From: Manis javanica
Taxonomy: Eukaryota; Chordata; Mammalia; Pholidota; Manidae
Assembly: GCF_040802235.1 (NCBI RefSeq)
Contig: NC_133170.1
Span: 4,169,001 to 4,233,000 of the forward strand
Direction of reading: 5' to 3'
DNA: 64,000 nt
In this document: piece after piece, positions 40,901 through 52,900 of the stretch
Position numbering within the stretch: position 1 is the stretch's first letter
Layout of the letters: each line of letters opens with the position of its first letter
The notes under the pieces: model-generated
Database searches by the model: none
The model's input: only the letters and a program-made list of their open reading frames with translations
What the model was told of the DNA's origin: nothing
Made by a program: the position numbers and the translations under genes

Positions 40901-43900
40901 ACGGAGCACATTCACTTGGTTTGAGGATAGTAGGAACTCAAAGTCCTCTACAATTGCTGAACTCTGGTTAACCTTAATTTTTCTTACTACAATTCAGTCC
41001 TCCACATAGCTGGAACTATCTAGTTTTAAAAATACTATCAAGTGGGAACATTTTGATCAAGACATCATATAATTACAGAGACACTGCCTACCTTCAGTCA
41101 GTAGGTAAACTCTATTTTGACAAAGTAACAAGATACATTTATTTGGCTCCATTAGTTTGCATGAGAAAAAAGACTATCATTCACTACTTAGGTGGTTAAT
41201 AAGAGCTACATGCATTCACTTCAAATTTTCCTATTATATAACATTTCCATAGCTAGCAATTTTTATTGGCATGACTTCTGAAATTTGATTTGTAAGAACC
41301 GCTAATACAAAATGATTGATTTTCAAGTGGAAATATTCTTACCTGGAGGTTGAAGACATGCTGTGTAAAAAAAACAACAACAACTCATATTAGTCTCTAG
41401 AATTATTGGAATAGTTTTGGGATAAATATAGTTATGTAATTACTGAAAATAATTGGCTACGTTACTAGTCTTACAAACAGACGTCTCTCCATCTCTCTCC
41501 CCTTTCTGCTCCTCTAGGCATTTGCAACCCTACCACTAAAGAGTGTTCCCTTTGGGTCTCAAGTTTTAGTGGGAAAGGGAAATGAGAGTCTAAAGGAGAA
41601 AGGCGGAAACGGCGAGGTAACCTCGTACTTCAGCGTTTTCACGGGAGACAGTTCTGATGAAAAGGACAATAAAATATGTCATCAAAGAAGGAAAAGGATA
41701 GCTCAAATATAGGAGAAATAGAAGTATTATTCAATTATCTAGTAGTCATTTAAGAACTTTCATCCTCTTTTGATCTTCTTGAAATATTTCAGTCTTGCTC
41801 TATCCCCACCCCCACCAAATGGTTTAACCTGGCTATATGGTCCTTTCCGAGCCCTCACACGTCACCTACTTTGGTCAATCCAACAATTCACTTGTAAACT
41901 TCAAATTCTATTTCCAAACTGCTAAAAAATCCACTCAATATTTTAATTATACCTACCAAGTGAAAGGCTGACCTAAAATCAACAGAATATTTGAGAGGAA
42001 CTTAACATTTCAATGTTCGGGTAAAGGGACCCCAACACCTAATAAGTACAGAAAAATGGAAAGGAAATGAGAGACGTGGGAGTTTGGGGGATCAAATGTC
42101 TTTGTTTACTGGAGGAGGCTAATGTAATCCCCAACTACGAATGCTCAGCAGATCAGCAGAAACCAGCAATAGAAGAGAGAATGATCTGTGAGGCATAAAT
42201 ACAGCGAAGATCTTCACTGACCAGACTTTCAAGAGTTCAGCAAAGGTATTTGTAAGAAGAGGGACCACACAGAACAGCCATCTCCACATTGTCACCAGAG
42301 CGATTTCTCTAAAACACTTACTTGATCATAACATTCCCTTCATGAAATCCTGGAGGGGGTCCCATTTCATGTAAGGACAACGTCTCTTAATTAAGTTTGG
42401 AAATAAGGAAGGTCTTCCCTGAACTTCCTTGTACTTCCCTCTCCAGTCTCGTTTCTTCCCTGAACGTCACACAATCATTACCAATATAGGTTGACTCCTA
42501 AATGCATGCTGTCTCATTTCTCTGCCCTTTCAAAGTCTGTTTGGCAGGAATTCCATCAGCCAATGTTAAACTCCATCATCTCCTTTCTGATGCCTTCACT
42601 AAACATGACCAACTAATAAGTAGAAATTGACACTCTAGTCTAACTGCCCCTTCCTCCTGGGGGCCATAATTGGTGTACATGTTTTGGGGTTAGCAATAAA
42701 TACACTCTATTACACAGTATCTGTGCCCGTGATAATTTCCCCCCACTACACACAAAAGTAAAGAAATGGCAAGGTCTGACTATTTGGGTCAGCTATTAAA
42801 AAAAGCTAGTTGCATATGTAACAAAGACATTAGGACTTTTCCCGTACTGACCTGTTTGATTTTTAGTTTTTTTATCTGTTGTTGCTTCTAAGGTGGTTTC
42901 TGAGGAGAAATAAAAGGATGGTGTTGTCATTTTAGTTATTAGAATAACGCGTATAGACATCAAGTCTGTGTGTGTGTATGCGTGTGTGTGCACAAACAGC
43001 GCACAAATTCGTGCTCAAGGAAAGCTTGTGTGGAACAGACAATTCATTCCAGTACATTTGGGTCATTTTGTTTTACCTTTGTGGGACACATGGGAGCTTT
43101 CGGTGATTCCAACTGACGTTGAGGAGCCTGCAAAAAGAAATATTTTTCTAAAAATCAGGAATAGCACATTTTATAATCACATTCTCAGAGATCTCAAGCT
43201 ATCTAACCAAGTCTTTTGGAGATGAATTCTGCTGAAAGCGTAACCTAAAAAAATCCTAGAAAGGAAAAAAAAAAATTCCCTAGTTGAACCTCAAAGTCAT
43301 GGTCCAAGGGGAAACTGAGCACGATCTTCCTGCGCTCTCTCTCCCACTTCTTCCCCGTCACTCCACTCCTGGAGCTCAACTCTGTGTGCATAACCACGGG
43401 CACGCGCATCGCTGGAGTCCCGTTGCCAGCATTCATCTCTGGCAATCCATTCCCAGAGGCCTGACTCCTGTGGAGCCAGTGACTGCTACGGGAGGAACCA
43501 AGAGGTGAGAATGGGGGACCAGAGTAGGTTTAACTTCAGAGAAGCTGTCCTGTCTTCTGCGATGCTGTCAGCCAAGTTCACTTACCATTATTTGACTCAC
43601 CTGTGGTGGAAATTCCAGGAGCAGCGGTTGTTTCAGGAGCTTCACTGGAGGTACCTACATGGAGCAGAGAAGAGCAGTGACCTTGGCCTCTGAGTAGCAT
43701 GTCCTAAGACATCTCCACATGGAACAAGAGTCTCAAAGCTTCTGGAGAGTTCTGATGGTGCACCTATTCATGCTAGCTCACGCTCCCATCCTTGAAACAC
43801 AGGAGGCCCCTACATCAGCAACAACTTACAGAAGTGAAGTGAATATTTTCCCATGACCTTTGTAAAATTTTCACTTATGGGTTCCCTTCTCTAAATGACA

Positions 43901-46900
43901 AGAACTTTTTTCACACTTAACTCTTTTACTTTGTATAACTTGGTTTCTGATTCTCCTGTATTTGTTTTTGGGAAGAGAAGTTAAGACAGAGGCAGGGAAA
44001 ATAAGAACACATCTGTGCTGATCAAGATGGCCTCAACATTCCTCCCAGTTTGACTGAAGTTTTGATAGGTTTCTTCCTGAGTATAGGCCCCTGGACTCCC
44101 TTTTCTCAGAGCTTTTACTTTAGAAAACTCGCAATTCTAAATTCTTTCTCTGCCCAGTTGAGATGTAAATCTTTCCCCAGCCTTTGGCCAGTTTTACAAT
44201 CCAGGAATGTCTTTCTCAAAAGGGAGCTATCAAGAACAATAGCAGCCCTATCTCTCTGTCTCTGTGGGAAGGTAGGAACCTAACCTCCTTCTACAAGCAC
44301 AATTAGCAAAAATGGATGGCCTAAACCAATAGACCAATCTGTCCTCTAACACCCTAGAGTATTTCACCCTCAACTCACCCCAGCCCTTCAAAACTCCCCT
44401 GCCTTTTGGTTTAGTAGAGTTGTGTTCAAAATCTCACTCCCATTGCAATATTCTTGACCCCAATTAGAATGATCTTAAATGCAGTTTTCCTTGTCTGTTT
44501 AACTTCATCTGGTCCAACTTTTACAGTTCAGGTTTGGCAGTCATTCATACTGACAAGTAGTGGTTACCAAAGGAATAAAGAATCCACATGGCTGATGCGT
44601 TTGCCATTCTGAGAGAGAATGGCCGACCACAGGACAGACTGGATGGTGGCACATCAGCCTTCCTGGGATCGCCTATGGAGGTGAGGGGCATTCTCTATTT
44701 TTAAATTCAGGGCCACAATAAACATATCGGTTCACTGTCCAGACTTGGTGATTTACTTCCCTAGCATTAAATATCACAGGTCTCTGGGCCTTTCTCATGT
44801 TAACCTGTTTTACTTCCTAATGGCAAGAAATAGAAACAATATTTGTGTAACTGTATTTAATTGTATTCAGTGAATAAACTCACGACATCTGAAATCCAAG
44901 TTTTGAATAAACTTCCAGAATTAACTCCATAATAATTAATGATCTCTGCTTCCCTAAACAGACCTATATGAATATATATGGCCTCTCTCTGACACCGGGG
45001 TAATAGCTTGAATGTCAAAACAGGAAGTGTTTCTGGACTCTCCTCTTAAGAATTACAGTATAAAGTTTGCCCCCAGAGGAAATGATACAGTATTCATAAA
45101 TATAAGCTTTTTTAAACAAATATCCCCATGAAAAGACAAAGGCAGAATACAAATTAGCAGGAATTCAAGAGCTGCCAACTCCACTTTCACTGCTATGCTT
45201 CCAAAAATAGAAGTTATCATTTCTAAGTGTGAAAAGAAAGTAGGAAGGGACAACAGACAGTCCTAAAAACATATCATGTGCTATTGCTCCAGAGATGGGC
45301 CATCTTCATGGAGCTTAACTTCAAATGGAAATGCTACAAAAGTGCAAAGCGGGAACTATTAGGAAAGAGTGAGATACTCTAAAGAGAGACTTCTTTTGCT
45401 TATCTTTTAAAACTGTTAAGTTTGGCATCCGTGGATGTTGTGCTGCCCTTGTGTAGCTCGGATTAGCACATAGTCTACAGGCACACGCCTGATCATCTAC
45501 ATTTGCCCTCTTACAGCACTGAACTATGTTTTCTACCTTTATCTTGCATCTACCTACCAGTTCAGCATGTTATTAAAAATAATAATAATAATAATAATAA
45601 GGGAGAAATGTGGGATTCACATATAAATCAAGTATAAAAGTCAAACGAATATTCATATTTGACCTGATTGTTTATAGTTCATGATGCGTGATCAAAACCG
45701 AAAGTTTCTGTGATGACTGCCCTTGCACTGTTCACCATGTAAGAACTTATTCACTATGTAAGAATTTGTTCACCATGTAAGAACTTATTCACTATCTAAG
45801 AACTTGTTCGTTATGCTTCAGAAGATCGGAGACTGTTGAGAATTAGGCTTGGGGTGGGTTACTGATTGTGCATTGAGCCCCCTATACAGAATTTTATTGT
45901 TGTTAACAACCATCTGATCAATAAATATGAGAGATGCCGTCTCAAAAAAAATAATAATAATAATCACATAGTTCTCTTCAAATAGCCAAATTCTACACTG
46001 TGTTATGCCTTATGACCAGTGCCATCTGAATATTAAGGATGTTTGTTCCCCAATTAGTCAGTGTAATATAATGAGTAAAATGGAATACATGGAAAAACAA
46101 CCTGTTAAGTTTAAAAAGAGGCAGCAGTATGTAATAAGAGCTAAACATTTTCATGAAAAGGATAAAAGACAACACTAATACTCTGGGAAATACAGTACTG
46201 CCTTTTTCTTATACAAGGAATATTTCTAAAGTTAATTATGATTGATTCTGTACATTTCTACACAATCAGTACAGAACTATTAGGTAAGGGATTTAATACA
46301 TCTTGGATACAATTTTAAAAACGGTTAAGATTAGAAAAAGCAAAAGCTCTATGCTACCAAAATTTAATTTGAAGTTCATGTTTTACTAATCTGACCTTTA
46401 GGATCTATGCTATATTTTCCATAGTAGTTACTGTAAAAATTATTTTTTCAAGTGCACATTTACAATCTTGTATTTCCTTACTAGTTACTTCAGGCTGTTT
46501 TGAAGGCACTGAAATTTAAAAACACAAATGTATTTATGAATACACACTTTAAATTTATCTCAATTCATAAAGATTAACTTGTATTAAAATATAACTTGGG
46601 GAGAATTTCAGAACCCCCTTAGGTGTTTTCCAGTGCTCAAATAGAAAATAAAGAAATACTATTTCAAGCCACATATTTTTATCATTTTAATTTCAACCTT
46701 CCTACAAGTGAGTTCTGGTAGAATTTTGCTATCTGAGCCTCAGAAAGGAAAGATTAAATTCATGTTTTAATTAAAGAATATATTTGAATTTCATTTTAAA
46801 AATTCACTTCAGTGCTTCAACTGCCAGGATATATAAAATTTTTTATTAAAAACAGAAGTATGCTATTTCCATAGAGGTTTATTTTAGAAATTCATCAGGG

Positions 46901-49900
46901 TGAGCCATCTCCTGGGAGAGAAATTATAAAGTGATCTAAGGAATCATCTGTGAATTACTATTATCAAACTAAGAACAAAACCATTGCCTCTTTCCCAGCT
47001 GAACTATTTACACATGTAATTCTTGTTTGGTTCCATTTAATTAAAGACTAAAGTCTTGAAAACGGAAAATACACACACAATACACTGAGCCCCAACAATC
47101 ACATACTAGAGCCACAGCATGCATTTATAATTAGGGTGTTCAATATGTAATATGAAGCACACCAATTCATTTACATTTATGTGACCATAGATGGAATAAA
47201 GAATAACTATAAACTTAGTCTGAATCAAATTATTGATTTTCTAGTGACTAGTTTGTAAAATATATTTATATAAGGAGAATTTGTAATAATATAATAAATG
47301 TAGCATAAATCTTTACTAGAAAAATGTATAAGCAATCTATTCCTTAAATAATACACAATTTATTCACTAAAGCCTACGGTCTGTTTCATGACCTGCAAAT
47401 TGAGAAATGATGTCTTTCTCAAGTACTATGAGTATATCATGGTCTGGAATCTTAATCATATACTGTAGTTTTGATATAAAGAAGTAAGTCCATTTATTTT
47501 TAGGGAAAATTGCCTTATAAGTATTTGTGAATTTTACATCAGTTTGGAATAATTATTAAAAGAAATAAACTTATACAATTTTGACTTATAAAACAGTATT
47601 ATAGTTTTGTCAAATAAAATGCCCTGAAACATGCTGTTTTAGAATGGCAAATGCCAGTTTGTCATTATAGAAAAAAAAAATTTAAACCTCTTTTTATGAC
47701 CTGCTGCTATAGTTTTTACAGTTAGAAGGGGTAAATTTTAAGTTTTGCAAATATTAAAAGCTAGCTTTTATTAGTGGGTCATTAAAGATCATTATATATG
47801 TGAATTAGAGGAGAATGGCATGTGGTAAAAAGCACAGTCTTTGGAGTCAGTAAACAATGCATAAAAATATCTGCTCCACTATTTGATTTACTGTAAAACC
47901 TAGTCCAACTTAGGTAATATCTTTTCTTAAATTCCTCCTGAGTAAAATGAGATAACGATATATATTCAAATAGTCAGATGACATAACACATGTAATGACA
48001 TTGTACTTATTTCATTGGTATTGTTTTAAAATATTTTACTTTTTTAAATTGGCCAATGAGCATAAAAACAAGTCAAAACATACATCTGGCATCTCCTGTT
48101 TACTGACCAGTAGTGGGACTTCCTAGTACAGTTGTTGAGCCAGGAAGAGTTACTGTGGAACCTGAGATTAAAAATGGAAAGTCATGAGCAGTGTGCTTGT
48201 TTTACTGGGACACACCCTGGACATTTGACAGTGGAACTACGTTGAGTCCAGGTGCTGTAGTTCCAGCGCCTGGTATGAGAGCATCTAATAAATAGCAGAT
48301 GACTTGGATCTGATTTTCTGATTTCTATACAAACAATCCATTATTACATTTACTAAAAACTTGAAGTTGAGCTACAACATGAGCCGAGTTACCCTTCCCA
48401 CTCACCTGATTTTCCAGGTGTGATTAATCTAGCCATTCTTTCACCTGCTTTAGTGGTTTCTCCATATTCTTCTTTAGTTGTACCTAGTTAAAAGGATATT
48501 GATTATTGTCTTTACATGCTTCATTACAGTAAACCTAAATTTAATGCCATTACAGTAAATTTCAAATTTAGATCTTAATAATAAACCCAGAATGTTTTTT
48601 AATGTAGAGAATAAAACTTTAATAGAGCACCAGTACTATATAAACATGTACAGGTAGAAAAATAAATCTTGTGGAAGTATCCCTGAAAACCCAAAACTAT
48701 GCATTCTGTACAGCACTTGCTGATCACTTTTGAGATGAGACTGCTTTGTGGATCAGTCTATTGGCAGCCTGGTCAGTTTTCACACATTTCAGTTTTTATT
48801 CCTCACTTTAAATAGATTTGTTTCTCACGATTAAACTTGTTACTTATTAGTGAACATAAGAAGTTGAAAATTACACTGTCACTAATTAACTTTTTTTATT
48901 GTTAAAGCCTTTGTAAAGCAATCAGTTCCCCATATGGACTATTTTTGTCAAGTAGTGCGTTCGTTGCTTAGAAGCCTAGAATATCTCTTAACCATTTCTC
49001 TAAAAATGTGGTCCTTGATTAAATTAACGTAAACTCACTATCATGATTTGGGTCTCAGTTATGCTCATGTTAGACCACAAACTACGAAACCAGGTAGGCC
49101 TTGCCTGCTTGGTTCCAGAAGAGGAACAAAGACTGACTCTCTAGATATATTTCCTTTGCCAACACCTCTGGTAGCTCCAAATAACCCTCTGGTTACATCT
49201 GGTCAAAAAAAGGTAGCAAGAAAAAAGTACTAATTTCTTAAGATGGCAATGAAATCAATTTAAAACAACAATCAAAAAAGTTCAATCTTTATTGAACGAT
49301 TTGAGTTCTAAATAGTAAAGGTATAAGTTTATATAGATTAAAAGAAGGCATTAGATAAAAATAATATTGCCTATATTAAAGCTTCTGATGTTAGGAAACT
49401 TGACTTGCCTTCAGATGTAACCTCACTTCCTGGAGGCAAAATTCCTTCTGCATCAGTGGTGACCTCAGACAGTGATCCAGTTGACCATGAGAGACCAGAG
49501 GAAGGTCCAGTAGTCTCTGATTCACCAGTTGATAATCTCCTTGTCACTAAGCCTTCAAGAGCTGACACAGGTGACTTAGAAAACCCAGGAGAGGAACCAG
49601 TAGTCTCTGAACCTATACCATCGGGGCTGGTTGTCCTTAATAGGTCAGCTGATGGTCCAGTTAAACCTGATGACACAGACGAGAAGGTCGTTGTCCTTGC
49701 AAACATCTGACCTGGAATGAAACGCTCTGGAAATTCACCTGACGGTCCAACTGTGCCAGGTAAACGGAAAGTTTCTCGCGTTGTCCCTGAAATGGAAACA
49801 CCTGGCCTCGCTGTCCCTGGTGACCTGGACACCGGTACAGTTGTCTCTTGCTCTGCACCCACGACTCCAGTTGTTCCTAGAATCTCAGCTGCTGGCCCAG

Positions 49901-52900
49901 TGGTACCTGCTGCTCCGGAGGATGGTCGCGTTGTCCCTGAACCTGCAGCGGCTGGTCCGGTGGTGCCTGCCGCTTCCGATGACGGTTCAGTTGTGCCTGG
50001 TTCGGCAGCTGATGGCCCAGTCGTCCCTGAGCCGGCAGCAGCTGGGGCAGTTGTGCCCGGTGATCCCGTGGCTCGTCTGGTTGTCCCTGACACGACACCT
50101 GGTCTGCTGGTCGGTCTCGGCCCGGATGAGGGGCCACTTGTCTCCTCACCCAAAAGGGTGGTTTCAGTTGTTCCCAACACTTCAGCTGACGGTGCCGTCG
50201 TGCCCGGCAAGCGCGACGAGGGTCTGGTTGTCCCTGACGCGACAACACCTGGTCTCGCTGTCCCTGGTGACCTGGACGCCGGTCCCGTTGTCTCTTGCCC
50301 TGCAACCACGACTCCAGTTGTTCCTAGCATCTCAGCTGCTGGCCCAGTGGTACCTGCTGCTCCGGAGGATGGGCGCGTCGTCCCGGAACCTGCAACGGCC
50401 GGTCCGGTTGTCCCTGCCACTTGCGACGATGGTTCTGTTGTGCCTGGTTCTGACGGTGATGGCCCAGTTGTCCCTGAGCCGGCAACAGCTGGTCCAGTCG
50501 TGCCTGGCGATCGGGATGATGGACGCGTTGTCCCTGACGCGACGACACCTGGTCTCGTTGTCCCTGGAGACCCAGAGGACGGCTCACTTGTCTCTCCTCC
50601 TGAGACAATGACTCTAGTTGCTCCGGGTTCTTCCGCTGATGATGGCCCAGTGGTACCTGCTGCTCTGGAGGATGGTCGCGTTGTCCCTGAACCTGCAGCG
50701 GCTGGTCCGGTGGTGCCTGCCGCTTCCGATGACGGTTCAGTTGTGCCTGGTTCGGCAGCTGATGGCCCAGTCGTCCCTGAGCCGGCAGCAGCTGGGGCAG
50801 TTGTGCCCGGTGATCCCGCGGCTCGTCTGGTTGTCCCTGACACGACACCTGGTCTGCTGGTCGGTCTCGGCCCGGATGAGGGGCCACTTGTCTCCTCACC
50901 CAAAAGGGTGATTTCAGTTGTTCCCAACACTTCAGCTGACGGTGCCGTCGTGCCCGGCAAGCGCGACGAGGGTCTGGTTGTCCCTGACGCGACAACACCT
51001 GGTCTCGCTGTCCCTGGTGACCCGGACGCCGGTCCCGTTGTCTCTTGCCCTGCAACCACGACTCCAGTTGTTCCTAGCATCTCAGCTGCTGGCCCAGTGG
51101 TACCTGCTGCTCCGGAGGATGGGCGCGTCGTCCCGGAACCTGCAACGGCCGGTCCGGTTGTCCCTGCCACTTGCGACGATGGTTCTGTTGTGCCTGGTTC
51201 TGACGGTGATGGCCCAGTTGTCCCTGAGCCGGCAACAGCTGGTCCAGTCGTGCCTGGCGATCGGGATGATGGACGCGTTGTCCCTGACGCGACGACACCT
51301 GGTCTCGTTGTCCCTGGAGACCCAGAGGACGGCTCACTTGTCTCTCCTCCTGAGACAATGACTCTAGTTGCTCCGGGTTCTTCCGCTGATGATGGCCCAG
51401 TGGTACCTGCTGCTCTGGAGGATGGTCGCGTTGTCCCTGAACCTGCAGCGGCTGGTCCGGTGGTGCCTGCCGCTTCCGATGACGGTTCAGTTGTGCCTGG
51501 TTCGGCAGCTGATGGCCCAGTCGTCCCTGAGCCGGCAGCAGCTGGGGCAGTTGTGCCCGGTGATCCCGCGGCTCGTCTGGTTGTCCCTGACACGACACCT
51601 GGTCTGCTGGTCGGTCTCGGCCCGGATGAGGGGCCACTTGTCTCCTCACCCAAAAGGGTGGTTTCAGTTGTTCCCAACACTTCAGCTGACGGTGCCGTCG
51701 TGCCCGGCAAGCGCGACGAGGGTCTGGTTGTCCCTGACGCGACAACACCTGGTCTCGCTGTCCCTGGTGACCCGGACGCCGGTCCCGTTGTCTCTTGCCC
51801 TGCAACCACGACTCCAGTTGTTCCTAGCATCTCAGCTGCTGGCCCAGTGGTACCTGCTGCTCCGGAGGATGGGCGCGTCGTCCCGGAACCTGCAACGGCC
51901 GGTCCGGTTGTCCCTGCCACTTGCGACGATGGTTCTGTTGTGCCTGGTTCTGACGGTGATGGCCCAGTTGTCCCTGAGCCGGCAACAGCTGGTCCAGTCG
52001 TGCCTGGCGATCGGGATGATGGACGCGTTGTCCCTGACGCGACGACACCTGGTCTCGTTGTCCCTGGAGACCCAGAGGACGGCTCACTTGTCTCTCCTCC
52101 TGAGACAATGACTCTAGTTGCTCCGGGTTCTTCCGCTGATGATGGCCCAGTGGTACCTGCTGCTCTGGAGGATGGTCGCGTTGTCCCTGAACCTGCAGCG
52201 GCTGGTCCGGTGGTGCCTGCCGCTTCCGATGACGGTTCAGTTGTGCCTGGTTCGGCAGCTGATGGCCCAGTCGTCCCTGAGCCGGCAGCAGCTGGGGCAG
52301 TTGTGCCCGGTGATCCCGCGGCTCGTCTGGTTGTCCCTGACACGACACCTGGTCTGCTGGTCGGTCTCGGCCCGGATGAGGGGCCACTTGTCTCCTCACC
52401 CAAAAGGGTGGTTTCAGTTGTTCCCAACACTTCAGCTGACGGTGCCGTCGTGCCCGGCAAGCGCGACGAGGGTCTGGTTGTCCCTGACGCGACAACACCT
52501 GGTCTCGCTGTCCCTGGTGACCCGGACGCCGGTCCCGTTGTCTCTTGCCCTGCAACCACGACTCCAGTTGTTCCTAGCATCTCAGCTGCTGGCCCAGTGG
52601 TACCTGCTGCTCCGGAGGATGGGCGCGTCGTCCCGGAACCTGCAACGGCCGGTCCGGTTGTCCCTGCCACTTGCGACGATGGTTCTGTTGTGCCTGGTTC
52701 TGACGGTGATGGCCCAGTTGTCCCTGAGCCGGCAACAGCTGGTCCAGTCGTGCCTGGCGATCGGGATGATGGACGCGTTGTCCCTGACGCGACGACACCT
52801 GGTCTCGTTGTCCCTGGAGACCCAGAGGACGGCTCACTTGTCTCTCCTCCTGAGACAATGACTCTAGTTGCTCCGGGTTCTTCCGCTGATGATGGCCCAG

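Noticed and set aside
42796..42993. 65-codon minus-strand open frame
   Set aside because: It is the exon 42,852-42,899 with intronic flanks; the His/Thr-rich start comes from a TG-rich intronic stretch.
49405..49710. 101-codon plus-strand open frame opposite the end of the giant exon
   Set aside because: Antisense shadow of the mucin coding sequence, with no features of its own.
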